NCBI RefSeq assembly: GCF_012843435.1
Contig: NZ_JABAFC010000035.1
Coordinates: forward strand, 1-40,317
DNA from: Psychrobacillus sp. BL-248-WT-3
GTDB lineage: Bacteria > Bacillota > Bacilli > Bacillales_A > Planococcaceae
Direction: 5' to 3'
DNA: 40,317 nucleotides
Made by a program: the position numbers and the translations under genes. Shown here piece after piece: positions 32,067 to 40,200 of the stretch. Position 1 is the first letter of the stretch. Every line of letters begins with the position of its first letter. The notes under the pieces are model-generated. The model made no database searches, had not been told where the DNA came from, and saw only the letters and a list, made by a program, of their open reading frames with translations.

Positions 32067-32649
32067 GAAGATTATCTCCGTGAGAAGGACTGTTAATGCT
32101 CATCGATAAAGTCATTACTAAATGCTTGTGCTCCTCTGATCTGGCTCTGCTAAAGGTAGCTTCGTAGAAGGCAAATACATCATGGATATCTCCATGGATA
32201 CCGCTTGCATAATGCATGGATTCATTGAATACACCAGCGTCTTTCGCATGCTGAATCTCTTTGTAGATAACATCCATATAGTTTGGATTGTTCATTGGAT
32301 ATAAGGCGAATTGAGAGGACACATATTGTTTAGTTGCATCCATATTAGCAACTTCATCCCCTCTTTCTAAATAAACGTCAGCTGCTGTGTCACCTGGACA
32401 GCCCGCTGAAAATGTTCCTGATAGAGCCACGTGTACCCCAGTTTTTGCTGCATTTAAAGCTATTGATTTTGCCACATTAAATACATGAGCTTGTTTTCCC
32501 CTTATCACAGTCGATACGTCATCCGTATGCATCCACACATTGGATGTGTCTGTATCCTGTAACGCCCCCTTAATAATACTGATAAACTCATTGCTCATTG
32601 GATGTAGGGAGAAACGAAACCCTACAATCGGACTTAAACCACATTCCAT
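32059..32649 (-). CDS. ykoF: Thiamine/HMP-binding protein YkoF
   Basis: A 196-residue protein made of two repeats of the YkoF/Hmp fold, opening CGLSPIVGFRFSLHPMSNEFISIIK (residues 3-27), then VHVALSGTFSAGCPGD and SSQFALYPMNN...MDVIYKEIQ in the second repeat. B. subtilis YkoF binds thiamine and is thought to sense or hand over the vitamin. It is first in the operon behind a TPP riboswitch. RBS TAAGGAGGGTTTTGA. Confidence 0.93.
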   Translation of the reverse strand: MECGLSPIVGFRFSLHPMSNEFISIIKGALQDTDTSNVWMHTDDVSTVIRGKQAHVFNVAKSIALNAAKTGVHVALSGTFSAGCPGDTAADVYLERGDEVANMDATKQYVSSQFALYPMNNPNYMDVIYKEIQHAKDAGVFNESMHYASGIHGDIHDVFAFYEATFSRARSEEHKHLVMTLSMSINSPSHGDNLHA

Positions 32650-32675
32650 TCAAAACCCTCCTTAAAATTTTTCAT

Positions 32676-32705
32676 AAAAAAAAGCTACATCCGTGAAGAT
32701 GCAGC
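32676..32705 (-). terminator. Terminator of the TPP riboswitch
   Basis: Reading leftward, GCTGCATC (32698-32705) pairs with GATGTAGC (32684-32691), with one G/U pair, followed by an eight-base U-run (32676-32683). It stands about 27 bp before ykoF and is the probable expression platform. Confidence 0.88.
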
Positions 32706-32737
32706 CACTAACCTTATGAAAAAAAGGAAAGTCACCG

Positions 32738-32832
32738 CACTTCCTCACGCAGGTATTATCCTGATCGAGTAATAAGGGATCGGAGCTTAAAAAGCTCTCA
32801 TCACAGCCAAAGTGGGCACCCCTAGTGCAGAA
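32738..32832 (-). promoter_or_regulatory. TPP riboswitch (THI element)
   Basis: Reading leftward the THI-box blocks appear in order: CTAGGGGTGCCC, GGCTGTGATGAGAGC (an expanded form of the usual CTGAGA block), CCCTTATTACTCGATCAGGATAATACCTGCG and GAGGAAGTGC. It precedes a terminator and ykoF, so TPP should switch off uptake. 32833-32986, which must hold the promoters for this transcript and for the rightward dehydrogenase gene, shows no promoter I would defend. Confidence 0.93.
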
Positions 32833-32986
32833 ACGGTATGTAGTTTTCCAATTATGTAAGATTTACACAATCTGTTTTTTTATGTGACCACAGTATAGCG
32901 TATAAAAATATTATTGTAAATACAGTTGAATTCTTTTCTCAAATCAGCGATGCTTAAATTATCAGAAAATCATTAGGGGGAATTGG

Positions 32987-33946
32987 ATGTATAAAATATT
33001 TATTACTAGAAAGTTACCGGAAGAGATTGTACAACCACTAAGAGAAAAATTTGAAGTCATTATGTGGCATAGCGATGAAATTCCAATGAAGTACGAGGAT
33101 ATCAAAAAAGAGGCAAAGGATTGTAATGCTTTGTGGACCGTTCTCTCGGATAAAGTGGACCGGGAACTGATAGAAAGCCTACCAAATCTAAGAATTATAT
33201 CTAATCTTGCGGTCGGCTATAATAACATTGATATCGAGGCTGCAAAAGAAAAAGGGATTATTGTAACCAATACACCAGGTGTGTTAACGGAAACTACAGC
33301 AGATTTAACATTTGCCTTATTACTAGCAACTGCCCGTCGTATTACAGAAGCGGAGCAGGATATTCGTGCAGGGAAATGGAAGTCTTGGACGCCAATGCAA
33401 CTGACCGGCATGGACGTTTATGGGTCAACCTTAGGAATTATAGGCATGGGGAGAATCGGTGAAGCAGTCGCACGGCGTGCAAAAGGGTTTGATATGAAGG
33501 TCTTATACCATAATCGAACAAGAAAATTAGAATCTGAGCAACAGTATAACTTTACATATGTGGAGCTTGAGACACTACTAAAGGAGTCAGATTTTGTTGT
33601 AATATTGACTCCTCTCACTCCAGAAACTAGAGGCTTAATTGGGAAAAAAGAACTGGAAATGATGAAGGAAACCTCAGCTCTTATTAATGTGGCACGAGGA
33701 GGAATAGTTGATGAGCAGGCGCTTTATGATGCCCTAGTCAACAAATGCATTTGGGCTGCGGGTCTAGACGTTTTTGAAACGGAGCCAGTCCCATTAGATC
33801 ATCCACTTTTAACCTTACCTAACGTGACTGTCCTACCCCATATCGGTAGTGCCAGTATCTATACAAGACTTGCTATGATGCAGATCAATGCTACGGCCAT
33901 TGAAGATGCATTAGAGGAACGGGTACCAGAAAACAGAGTGGTTTAA
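32987..33946 (+). CDS. D-isomer-specific 2-hydroxyacid dehydrogenase (glyoxylate/hydroxypyruvate reductase type)
   Basis: A 319-residue NAD(P)-dependent dehydrogenase. The dinucleotide-binding loop is GMGRIG (153-158), and the catalytic triad can be placed at Arg237 (NVARGGIVDE), Glu266 (DVFETEP) and His285 (LPHIGSAS). Length and motifs fit the GyaR/YvcT-type glyoxylate/hydroxypyruvate reductases, but exact substrate is not readable. RBS TAGGGGGAATTGG; its own terminator follows, so it is a single-gene unit. Confidence 0.9.
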   Translation: MYKIFITRKLPEEIVQPLREKFEVIMWHSDEIPMKYEDIKKEAKDCNALWTVLSDKVDRELIESLPNLRIISNLAVGYNNIDIEAAKEKGIIVTNTPGVLTETTADLTFALLLATARRITEAEQDIRAGKWKSWTPMQLTGMDVYGSTLGIIGMGRIGEAVARRAKGFDMKVLYHNRTRKLESEQQYNFTYVELETLLKESDFVVILTPLTPETRGLIGKKELEMMKETSALINVARGGIVDEQALYDALVNKCIWAAGLDVFETEPVPLDHPLLTLPNVTVLPHIGSASIYTRLAMMQINATAIEDALEERVPENRVV

Positions 33947-34083
33947 AGTGTAAGAGATGCCATGAACATATCGTTCATGGTTTTTTTAGTTTTATAATAA
34001 AATCCCATGAACAGTGCTAAAACCTTAATGACGTTATAAATCGCTACGAATGGTGTTAATCCCCCGAATGGTGATAAATTCAA
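33943..34083 (-). CDS. Possible small membrane peptide (low confidence)
   Basis: A 46-codon leftward frame starting TTG (34081-34083) behind AGAGGAG, reading LNLSPFGGLTPFVAIYNVIK and then a hydrophobic ALFMGFYY stretch before a Lys-rich turn. An extended -10 (TG-T-GATAAT, about 34145-34153) lies some 60 bp upstream. Against it: the spacing is short, and the last third runs backward through the dehydrogenase terminator. It may be a small or decayed gene; I know no homologue. Confidence 0.3.
   Translation of the reverse strand: MNLSPFGGLTPFVAIYNVIKVLALFMGFYYKTKKTMNDMFMASLTL
33959..33987 (+). terminator. Terminator after the hydroxyacid dehydrogenase
   Basis: CCATGAAC (33960-33967) pairs with GTTCATGG (33973-33980), followed by seven T. 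Confidence 0.88.
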
Positions 34084-34290
34084 AATCTCCTCTATTTATC
34101 TGCTTACTTTCTCCTAGAGAAAGCCCCCCTCGAACAAAAAAAGAATTATCACAAATAATTAATAATTACGTCGTTATTTATATGAATAGATTGTCTAGGC
34201 TTTACTATTTACTTAATGATAAATAACTAGAAATATGATACAAAATATTCAGATAAAGATAGAATAATAACAATCATTTATTAAGTGAAT

Positions 34291-34319
34291 TTGCAATATA
34301 CAAATTTTTTTAGTAATAT
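34291..34319 (+). promoter_or_regulatory. Probable promoter of the betaine transporter operon
   Basis: TTGCAA (34291-34296) and TAATAT (34314-34319) with a 17-bp spacer make a good sigma-A promoter. Transcription would start near 34326, exactly where the left arm of the leader's inverted repeat begins. In the rest of 33988-34290 I see a CGAATGGTG direct repeat (34047-34055, 34065-34073) and a CTTTCTC/GAGAAAG hairpin (34107-34123), neither with a clear role. Confidence 0.6.
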
Positions 34320-34325
34320 TAGTAG

Positions 34326-34436
34326 TTATAAATTAGACGTCCTTTAATTTCCAAATTCAGGGAAGTTTAATTGTTTAGGATTTTAGCAATTATTTATAGA
34401 TTTTGAAGGAGGAGCGATCGAACGTCTAATTTATAA
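34326..34436 (+). promoter_or_regulatory. Structured mRNA leader with 15-bp closing stem (unclassified)
   Basis: TTATAAATTAGACGT (34326-34340) is perfectly complementary to ACGTCTAATTTATAA (34422-34436). The enclosed 81 nt can form a hairpin TTAATTTCC/GGAAGTTTAA (34344-34376, one bulge) and a smaller AATTG/CAATT helix. They also hold a perfect but start-less Shine-Dalgarno (GAAGGAGGAG, 34405-34414). The true ribosome site of the binding-protein gene lies just after the closing stem. It does not match the c-di-AMP, SAM, glycine or guanidine riboswitch cores I know. Confidence 0.55.
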
Positions 34437-34463
34437 ACTGAATGAAAAGAGGTAGTCAAACTA

Positions 34464-35459
34464 ATGAAAAAGATTATGTTATTTTTTTCACTTTGCATGC
34501 TTTTAGTACTTGCAGCCTGTGGCAGTGAGACAAGCAAGGACAGTATTGAGGTGATTAAGTTTGCTGATGCGGGGTGGGATAGTATTCGCCTACACAATAG
34601 CATAGCTCAAACAATCGTCGAAGAAGGTTATGGTTATGAAACCGAAGTAACAAGTGGAACAACGGCAGCAACCATGCAGTCACTTGAAAAGGGCGACATA
34701 AATGTCTATATGGAAGTATGGACCGATAACATTAAAGATGTCTATGAAAAAGCAATTGAAAGTGGAGATATCATAAAGGTAGCTACTAATTTCGCTGACA
34801 ACGCGCAAGGATTATATGTTCCAACTTACGTGATAGAAGGAGATCCAGAACGAGGTATTGAACCAATCGCTCCAGATTTAAAAACAGTTCAAGACTTAGA
34901 GAAGTATCCAGAAATTTTCCAAGATCCCGAAGATAGCAGTAAAGGCCGAGTGGTCGGTGCTCCATCCAGTTGGGTAGTAAGTGAGTATTTGGGGACGAAA
35001 CTTGAAACATATGGCCTTGACGAACAATATAACTATCTAGCACCTGGCTCTGATTCTGCCATTGTTGCAGATTTAGCTGGCGCATATAAAAAAGGCGAGC
35101 CGTGGGTAGGTTATTATTGGTCACCAACGTGGGTAACAGCAAGCTACGATTTAACTCTATTAGAAGACGCACCATACGATGAAGCAACATGGAATGATTC
35201 GAAGGGAACTGAATTTCCTCCGAATGATGTAGTGGTTGCTGTTCATAAAGATTTACCAACACAAGCTAAGGAAGTAGTAGACTTTTTAAGTAACTATGAA
35301 ACTAGCAATGATTTAACAGAAAGTGCTTTAGATTACATGCAAGAAAATGATGTGGAAGCAGATGAAGCCGCTATTTGGTGGATGAAAGAGTATGAAGATA
35401 TTTGGACAGCTTGGGTGTCAGAAGAAGTGGCAGAAAAAGTTAAAGCTTCTTTAAAATAA
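34464..35459 (+). CDS. opuAC: Glycine betaine/proline-type ABC transporter, substrate-binding lipoprotein
   Basis: A 331-residue OpuAC/ProX-family lipoprotein: signal peptide with lipobox LAAC (Cys19), then FADAGWDSIRLHNSIAQTI (about 34-52), MEVWTDNIKDVYEK and GEPWVGYYWSPTWVT, the aromatic-rich segments that cage quaternary ammonium groups in this family. It captures osmoprotectants such as glycine betaine outside the membrane. RBS AAAGAGGTAG. Gene order here (binding protein, permease, ATPase) is the reverse of B. subtilis opuAA-AB-AC, so the symbol is by homology only. Confidence 0.88.
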   Translation: MKKIMLFFSLCMLLVLAACGSETSKDSIEVIKFADAGWDSIRLHNSIAQTIVEEGYGYETEVTSGTTAATMQSLEKGDINVYMEVWTDNIKDVYEKAIESGDIIKVATNFADNAQGLYVPTYVIEGDPERGIEPIAPDLKTVQDLEKYPEIFQDPEDSSKGRVVGAPSSWVVSEYLGTKLETYGLDEQYNYLAPGSDSAIVADLAGAYKKGEPWVGYYWSPTWVTASYDLTLLEDAPYDEATWNDSKGTEFPPNDVVVAVHKDLPTQAKEVVDFLSNYETSNDLTESALDYMQENDVEADEAAIWWMKEYEDIWTAWVSEEVAEKVKASLK

Positions 35460-35507
35460 TTCATAACTCAATCTAACTAAAAGAGAGGTGACCTGCGACT
35501 GTATGTT

Positions 35508-36383
35508 TTGCAGTCCTACTATATGACAGAATTTCCAGATGTACGTTTTCCAATCGGGGATGTAGTAGAAAAATTCGTGGATTTTTTAGCCGCGAACTTT
35601 GATGCATTCTTTGATTTTATCTTTATTATTTCTTCCTCTATGATTAAAGGCTTAGAGGCAGGTCTATTAGCAATACCTTGGTGGTTATTTATTGTTATCA
35701 TCTTTTTAATAGGGTGGTATTTTAATAATATTTATGGAGGATTGCTTTATGGGGCATTTATCTTTTTAATAGGCTCCTTTGATTTGTGGCCGGAAACGAT
35801 GACCACGATTTCCATCGTTCTAATCTCCGTAATTTTGTCTCTTGTAATAGGCATTCCGCTAGGCGTTGGAATGGCTTTTAGTAAGTCCATGTCCAGAATC
35901 ATGCGCCCAATATTAGACGCAATGCAGACAATGCCGAGCTTTGTCTACTTAATACCAGTAATTTTCTTCTTTCCACTAGGAAATGTACCAGCAGTTATTG
36001 CGACAATCATTTATGCTTTACCACCAGTAATCCGTTTAACAGAATTAGGGATCCGAAGTGTAGATAAAGAAATTGTAGAGTCTGCACAATCATTTGGTTC
36101 CTCTTCCTCTCAAATGCTCATGAAAGTACAACTACCACAAGCCTTACCTACAATTATGGCTGGTATCAATCAAACAACGATGATGGCTCTTGCAATGGCT
36201 GTTGTTGGTTCTATGGTTGGGGCACAGGGACTTGGAGAGCGAGTACTCTTTGCGATTAACCGAATTGACATATCCCTTGGTTTTGAAGCCGGAATTAGTA
36301 TCGTCTTTCTAGCGATCATCATCGACCGAGTTACCGGAGGAATTGCAAATCGCCTTCAGAAACATAGGAGGGATGTAGCATGA
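35508..36383 (+). CDS. opuAB: Glycine betaine/proline-type ABC transporter, permease
   Basis: A protein of up to 291 residues with an OpuAB/ProW-like N-terminal tail, FPIGDVVEKFVDFLAANFDAFFDFI, about six to seven hydrophobic helices, and the EAA-type coupling loop ESAQSFGSSSSQMLMKVQLPQALPTIMAGINQT. The start is not clear: TTG at 35508 (291 aa) and ATG at 35523 (286 aa) both lie further than usual from the AGAGGTGACC upstream. It overlaps the ATPase gene by 4 bp. Confidence 0.88.
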   Translation: MQSYYMTEFPDVRFPIGDVVEKFVDFLAANFDAFFDFIFIISSSMIKGLEAGLLAIPWWLFIVIIFLIGWYFNNIYGGLLYGAFIFLIGSFDLWPETMTTISIVLISVILSLVIGIPLGVGMAFSKSMSRIMRPILDAMQTMPSFVYLIPVIFFFPLGNVPAVIATIIYALPPVIRLTELGIRSVDKEIVESAQSFGSSSSQMLMKVQLPQALPTIMAGINQTTMMALAMAVVGSMVGAQGLGERVLFAINRIDISLGFEAGISIVFLAIIIDRVTGGIANRLQKHRRDVA

Positions 36384-37582
36384 CAGTAAAATTAAGACTA
36401 GAAAATGTCTCCAAAATATTTGGACCACGCCCTAAAAAAATTATCCCAATGGTAGAGAAGAGTGTACCAAAGGAAGAGATATTAGCTAAGACAGGGCATA
36501 CTGTTGGAGTGTACAATGCTTCTATGGAAATCATGGAAGGAGAGACCTTCGTCATCATGGGACTGTCTGGAAGTGGCAAATCTACCCTAATCCGTTGCTT
36601 GAATTTATTAAATAGACCTACCTCAGGTGCTATTTATGTCGATGGGGAAAATGTGGTCGATTACAATAAGACACAGTTAAAATTCTATCGTCAAAAGAAA
36701 ATAGCAATGGTATTTCAACACTTTGGACTGTTTAGTCATCGTACAGTATTAGAAAATATTGAGTATGGATTAGAAATTAGAGGTATGTCCAAGAAGGAGC
36801 GTCAGGAAATTGCTCAGAAGCATTTAGAGACGGTCGGTCTTAAAGGATATGAAAACCAATATCCAGATGAGCTTTCTGGCGGTATGCGTCAGCGAGTAGG
36901 CATCGCAAGAGCGCTTGCGAACGATCCAGACATCCTATTAATGGACGAGCCCTTCAGTGCACTTGACCCACTAATCCGTAGAGAAATGCAGCTAGAGCTT
37001 TTAGATATCCAAAATCGTCTGCAAAAAACAATTATTTTCATTACACATGACGTTAACGAAGCATTTAAAATTGGTGACCGTGTGGCTGTTATGAAAAACG
37101 GGAAAGTAGAGCAAATTGGTACGCCAGAAGAGATTCTGGAAAATCCAGCAAGCAGCTATATTTCGGAATTCATACGCGATATCGACCGCACTAAAATTCT
37201 TCAGGCTGAACACATTATGTCTAAGCCTAATGGATTAGTATCCTTAAAGGATGGACTAAATGTTGCAATCCAGGTAATGAGAGAGAATGGTAACTCGAGT
37301 GCGTTTGTAGTTGACAGAAAGCGACAGCTACAAGGTATTATTACCATCGACCAGGCTATTGAAGGGATGAAACAAAAGAAAACCTTGCAAGAAGCAATGT
37401 CGAAGGAAGTAAAAACTGTACATCCAGAAGAATATGTACAAGATTTAATACAACAGGTACTTGATTCCAAGTATCCTCTCGTTGTTACAGACGAGGAAGG
37501 TACGATGAAAGGAATTATTTTACGAGTGCATGTATTGGCAAGTTTAATAAGTGATCCTATCGAAGAAACGGAAGAAATATAA
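36380..37582 (+). CDS. opuAA: Glycine betaine/proline-type ABC transporter, ATPase with CBS domains
   Basis: A 400-residue ATPase: Walker A GLSGSGKST, signature LSGGMRQRVGIARAL, Walker B ILLMDEPFSALDP, H-loop FITHD, then two C-terminal CBS domains (about 270-400). In OpuA-type systems the CBS pair senses ionic strength or binds c-di-AMP to control uptake. The N-terminal extension FGPRPKKIIPMVEKSVPKEEILAKTG is also typical of OpuAA/GbuA. It is coupled to the permease gene by an ATGA overlap. Confidence 0.92.
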   Translation: MTVKLRLENVSKIFGPRPKKIIPMVEKSVPKEEILAKTGHTVGVYNASMEIMEGETFVIMGLSGSGKSTLIRCLNLLNRPTSGAIYVDGENVVDYNKTQLKFYRQKKIAMVFQHFGLFSHRTVLENIEYGLEIRGMSKKERQEIAQKHLETVGLKGYENQYPDELSGGMRQRVGIARALANDPDILLMDEPFSALDPLIRREMQLELLDIQNRLQKTIIFITHDVNEAFKIGDRVAVMKNGKVEQIGTPEEILENPASSYISEFIRDIDRTKILQAEHIMSKPNGLVSLKDGLNVAIQVMRENGNSSAFVVDRKRQLQGIITIDQAIEGMKQKKTLQEAMSKEVKTVHPEEYVQDLIQQVLDSKYPLVVTDEEGTMKGIILRVHVLASLISDPIEETEEI

Positions 37583-37591
37583 ATTTCAAGG

Positions 37592-37630
37592 AAGCCCAAA
37601 GACAATTACATGTCTTTGGGCTTTTTATTT
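37592..37630 (+). terminator. Terminator of the betaine transporter operon
   Basis: AAGCCCAAAGACA (37592-37604) pairs with TGTCTTTGGGCTT around a 6-base loop, then TTTATTTT. Confidence 0.9.
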
Positions 37631-37756
37631 TGACCATTTAAAGATGAAAAATGAAAACAACATGTGTAATAAATAGAATAGTATTTGTTTAATTATGTTA
37701 AAATTTAACATGTAAACATAGTGTTGTTTGAGAATTGGTCAGAAGGAGAGTTATCC

Positions 37757-37954
37757 ATGAATAAAAGCCTGAAAAAAATAGTAAGGAACTACATCAGAAC
37801 AATATTGGCTTTCATTGCCTTCTACTTTGGCATATTTGCTTGGCTAGTATTTAGTAGTGAAAATGTAGTTTCAATAGAGATTATTCTGTTATCCTTCTTT
37901 TTAACTGGGCTGTTTAGCTTTTGTTCATGGAGTATGGGATTTAACTCGAGATAA
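37757..37954 (+). CDS. Small two-helix membrane protein
   Basis: A 65-residue protein (MNKSLKKIVRNYIRTILAFIAF...) with a basic N-terminus and two hydrophobic helices (about 12-32 and 39-58). The ATG at 37757 follows AGAAGGAGAG; a longer frame from 37721 has no ribosome site. No family recognised. Confidence 0.65.
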   Translation: MNKSLKKIVRNYIRTILAFIAFYFGIFAWLVFSSENVVSIEIILLSFFLTGLFSFCSWSMGFNSR

Positions 37955-38021
37955 TTAAAAAAATGACTATATATTTTGGTGAATACAATAGAATTATCAT
38001 TCATATTAAAGGAGAGTTTAG

Positions 38022-38501
38022 GTGAAAAAGAAATTACTTATTTGGATTCCAGTTCCTTTATTAATAATAGTTTTAATAACAGTGAATTGGAATTATATTT
38101 CCCAATATACCGAATGGAAGTTGAATTGGGAGATAGGAATCCCAAGGCCAATCAAGATAGAAACAGTCTTTCATACAAGAAATGGATTTCCTAGCGAGGG
38201 AGAAGTATTTCATGTACTTCATTATAAGTCTATTGAAAAGAAATTAGAGGACAAAGATGGTTGGATTTCAATTAATGAAGATTCCTTTGACACTGTATCT
38301 GGACACCTTAAAAAATTTCAAAAAGATGTGGCTAATATTAATAAGGATACACAGCAGTTTAATATGTTATTTCAAGAGAATCCTGTGACTTTTGAAGAAG
38401 AGGATAAATATTTTTATAAATTGGAAGAGGATAATAGTTATATACTGGCTATTTCAAATGCGAAAGAACAAAAATTGTTTGTGATGGAATGGATCCAATA
38501 G
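38022..38501 (+). CDS. Hypothetical protein with an N-terminal membrane anchor
   Basis: A 159-residue protein: a basic start, one membrane helix or uncleaved signal (LLIWIPVPLLIIVLITVNW, about 5-23), and a soluble, probably extracytoplasmic domain with many charged residues. Start is GTG at 38022 behind AAAGGAGAG. I recognise no family; similar small secreted/anchored proteins are common in Bacillales. Confidence 0.65.
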   Translation: MKKKLLIWIPVPLLIIVLITVNWNYISQYTEWKLNWEIGIPRPIKIETVFHTRNGFPSEGEVFHVLHYKSIEKKLEDKDGWISINEDSFDTVSGHLKKFQKDVANINKDTQQFNMLFQENPVTFEEEDKYFYKLEEDNSYILAISNAKEQKLFVMEWIQ

Positions 38502-38607
38502 TGGTACTAGAAACAGGGCGCATTTCATGTTTAAGGTCTGAATTTGGGTGTTTATGGGACACTATAACTTATTTAGAAGTCATTTTAAGTCTTTAGGAGA
38601 TGAAAAA

Positions 38608-38952
38608 ATGAAGAGAATGTCACTCTATTGCCTATGTATATTGTTCTTATGCTCCTGTAGTCAATTCAATGAATCATTATTAAATGGTGAGATGGTTAAA
38701 CTTACAATTAAATGTAAAGAAGGTGAAATAATAGAAATTGAAAACGAAAAAACCATTAATAAAGTGGTTAGGGAAATCAACGAATCAAAAAGAGAAGGTA
38801 CACAAGAGATGGAGTTTGATGATTTTGAGCATCTCTCTACACTCGAAAATAATGAAGGTGAGACAAAATCTTTCAATTTATTTAGTAACGGAAAAATCAC
38901 CATGGCTGGATACTACATCCACTCAAATATAGATAATTTTTGTGAAGAATAG
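38608..38952 (+). CDS. Small lipoprotein
   Basis: A 114-residue protein with a signal peptide and a lipobox-like LFLCSC (lipid Cys at about 15 or 17), then a hydrophilic domain (VKLTIKCKEGEIIEIENEKTINKVVREINESKRE...) with two later cysteines. The ATG at 38608 follows TAGGAGATG; an upstream ATG at 38548 has no ribosome site. Function unknown. Confidence 0.7.
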   Translation: MKRMSLYCLCILFLCSCSQFNESLLNGEMVKLTIKCKEGEIIEIENEKTINKVVREINESKREGTQEMEFDDFEHLSTLENNEGETKSFNLFSNGKITMAGYYIHSNIDNFCEE

Positions 38953-38975
38953 TTTTATGTTTAAGGAGGTATTAT

Positions 38976-39446
38976 ATGCTACACCCTAAGATCAAAATTA
39001 TTCCGTATAACCCTAAGTACGCCGTACAAACAGTGGATATGTGGCGGAAAAGTAAGGAACAGGCTATTGGCCAAAAAGAAATTCACGACTTCGAAAGACA
39101 CGTTTATTTTTTAAATCATATTTTAACGGAACAATTTCAAATAGAGTTAGCTTTAATGGATGAAGAAGTAGTTGGGATGATCGCCTATAATGACAGGGAA
39201 ATAAGCCAACTATATATTCACATAGAGTATCAAGGAATCGGTATAGGTCGAGCATTACTAGATAAAGCAAAAGTGAAATCTAGTGGGAAATTAACATTGT
39301 ACACATTTGCGGTAAATAAAAATGCACAGCAGTTTTATGAAAAACATGGCTTTGAAGTGATAAGTAGAGGACATGAAAACGAAGAAAATTTACCTGACAT
39401 TCAATACGAATGGGTATCCAAAATAAATGGAGACATACAAACTTGA
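38976..39446 (+). CDS. GNAT-family N-acetyltransferase
   Basis: A 156-residue GNAT protein: the acetyl-CoA pyrophosphate loop is EYQGIGIGRALLDKAK (about 88-103), followed by LTLYTFAVNKNAQQFYEKHGFEVISRG, the usual motif-B region. The substrate is not readable. RBS TTAAGGAGGTATTAT. A terminator (AAGGGTAAC/GTTGCTCTT, 39464-39489, with T6) closes the unit. Confidence 0.88.
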   Translation: MLHPKIKIIPYNPKYAVQTVDMWRKSKEQAIGQKEIHDFERHVYFLNHILTEQFQIELALMDEEVVGMIAYNDREISQLYIHIEYQGIGIGRALLDKAKVKSSGKLTLYTFAVNKNAQQFYEKHGFEVISRGHENEENLPDIQYEWVSKINGDIQT

Positions 39447-39463
39447 ATTATTATTTCTATTAG

Positions 39464-39492
39464 AAGGGTAACTCTACATTGTTGCTCTTTTT
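39464..39492 (+). terminator. Terminator after the acetyltransferase gene
   Basis: AAGGGTAAC (39464-39472) pairs with GTTGCTCTT (39481-39489), with two G/U pairs and an 8-base loop, followed by a T-run. Confidence 0.7.
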
Positions 39493-39553
39493 TATTTTGT
39501 AAAATAAAGCTAAAAATTCAGAAAATAAACTTTTATTTTGGAGGAATTAATCA

Positions 39554-39578
39554 TACAATAAAATTAGAACGGTCGTTC
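39554..39578 (+). promoter_or_regulatory. TetR promoter with palindromic operator at +1
   Basis: A -10-like TACAAT (39554-39559) would start transcription near 39566, exactly where the palindrome GAACG-GT-CGTTC (39567-39578) begins. That position fits an operator for autorepression by the TetR protein encoded downstream. No convincing -35 is present. Confidence 0.55.
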
Positions 39579-39605
39579 AAATTGACGAAAGGAGATTATT
39601 TTGTA

Positions 39606-40199
39606 GTGAGTAGGCGTTATGACAGCAAAGAGGCAAAACGTATCATTAAGGAAAAGGCTTTTGAATTGTTTTCATTACATGGCTACAATCAGACCTCAAT
39701 CGCAGATGTTTCTAAAGCTTCTGGATTTAGTAAAGGTCACATTTACTATCATTTTGAAAACAAAGAGAAGTTGTTTGTCCTATTAGCACAGAATTCCATG
39801 CATGATTGGTATTCAAAATGGACGGATGTCGAACAAAATTATTCATCAGCCACTGAAAAATGGTACGGAATGGCCAAGCATGTTTTGTACAATTATCAAA
39901 CTCCATTGCTTAAGGCTGGAGAGGAGTTAGCAGCTAATCCTAAATCATCATTGGAATCGGTCCGAAAGTTATATGAACTTGCGGTAGTGCCGATGAGCTC
40001 TTATCGTTCAATCTTTATAGAAGGAATTGAATGTGATGAGTTCGAAAAAGGCAATGTTGATGAATGGACTGCTCTGTTAGGAACTTGGCTCGGGGGATTA
40101 TGTCAATTGACCAATACACAGCCATTACAGTCACTTGAGCCTTTATTTGAACAAGCAATCACTATATTTTTAAGTTCAATAAAGAAAAGGGGAAACTGA
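39606..40199 (+). CDS. TetR-family transcriptional regulator
   Basis: A 197-residue regulator with a TetR helix-turn-helix (AFELFSLHGYNQTSIADVSKASGFSKGHIYYHFENKEKLF, about 18-57) and a ligand-binding domain of normal length. GTG at 39606 behind AAAGGAGATT is preferred; the longer TTG reading from 39582 has no ribosome site. The operator-like palindrome lies just upstream. The stop codon is one base before the ATG of a truncated GDSL-hydrolase stub, suggesting the two were once one operon. Confidence 0.85.
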   Translation: MSRRYDSKEAKRIIKEKAFELFSLHGYNQTSIADVSKASGFSKGHIYYHFENKEKLFVLLAQNSMHDWYSKWTDVEQNYSSATEKWYGMAKHVLYNYQTPLLKAGEELAANPKSSLESVRKLYELAVVPMSSYRSIFIEGIECDEFEKGNVDEWTALLGTWLGGLCQLTNTQPLQSLEPLFEQAITIFLSSIKKRGN

Positions 40200-40200
40200 T

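Noticed and set aside
33960-34020. Repeat of CCATGAAC around 33960 and 34007
   Set aside because: The first copy is a terminator arm; the second is a short isolated match without a partner arm.
34326-34436. Known c-di-AMP (ydaO) or other listed riboswitch in the betaine leader
   Set aside because: None of the conserved blocks of ydaO, SAM, glycine or guanidine riboswitches is present.
34786-35262. Leftward 158-codon open frame inside the binding-protein gene
   Set aside because: Antisense shadow; no ribosome site or recognisable motif.
38661-38903. Leftward 80-codon open frame
   Set aside because: Antisense to a lipoprotein gene with a good ribosome site and lipobox.
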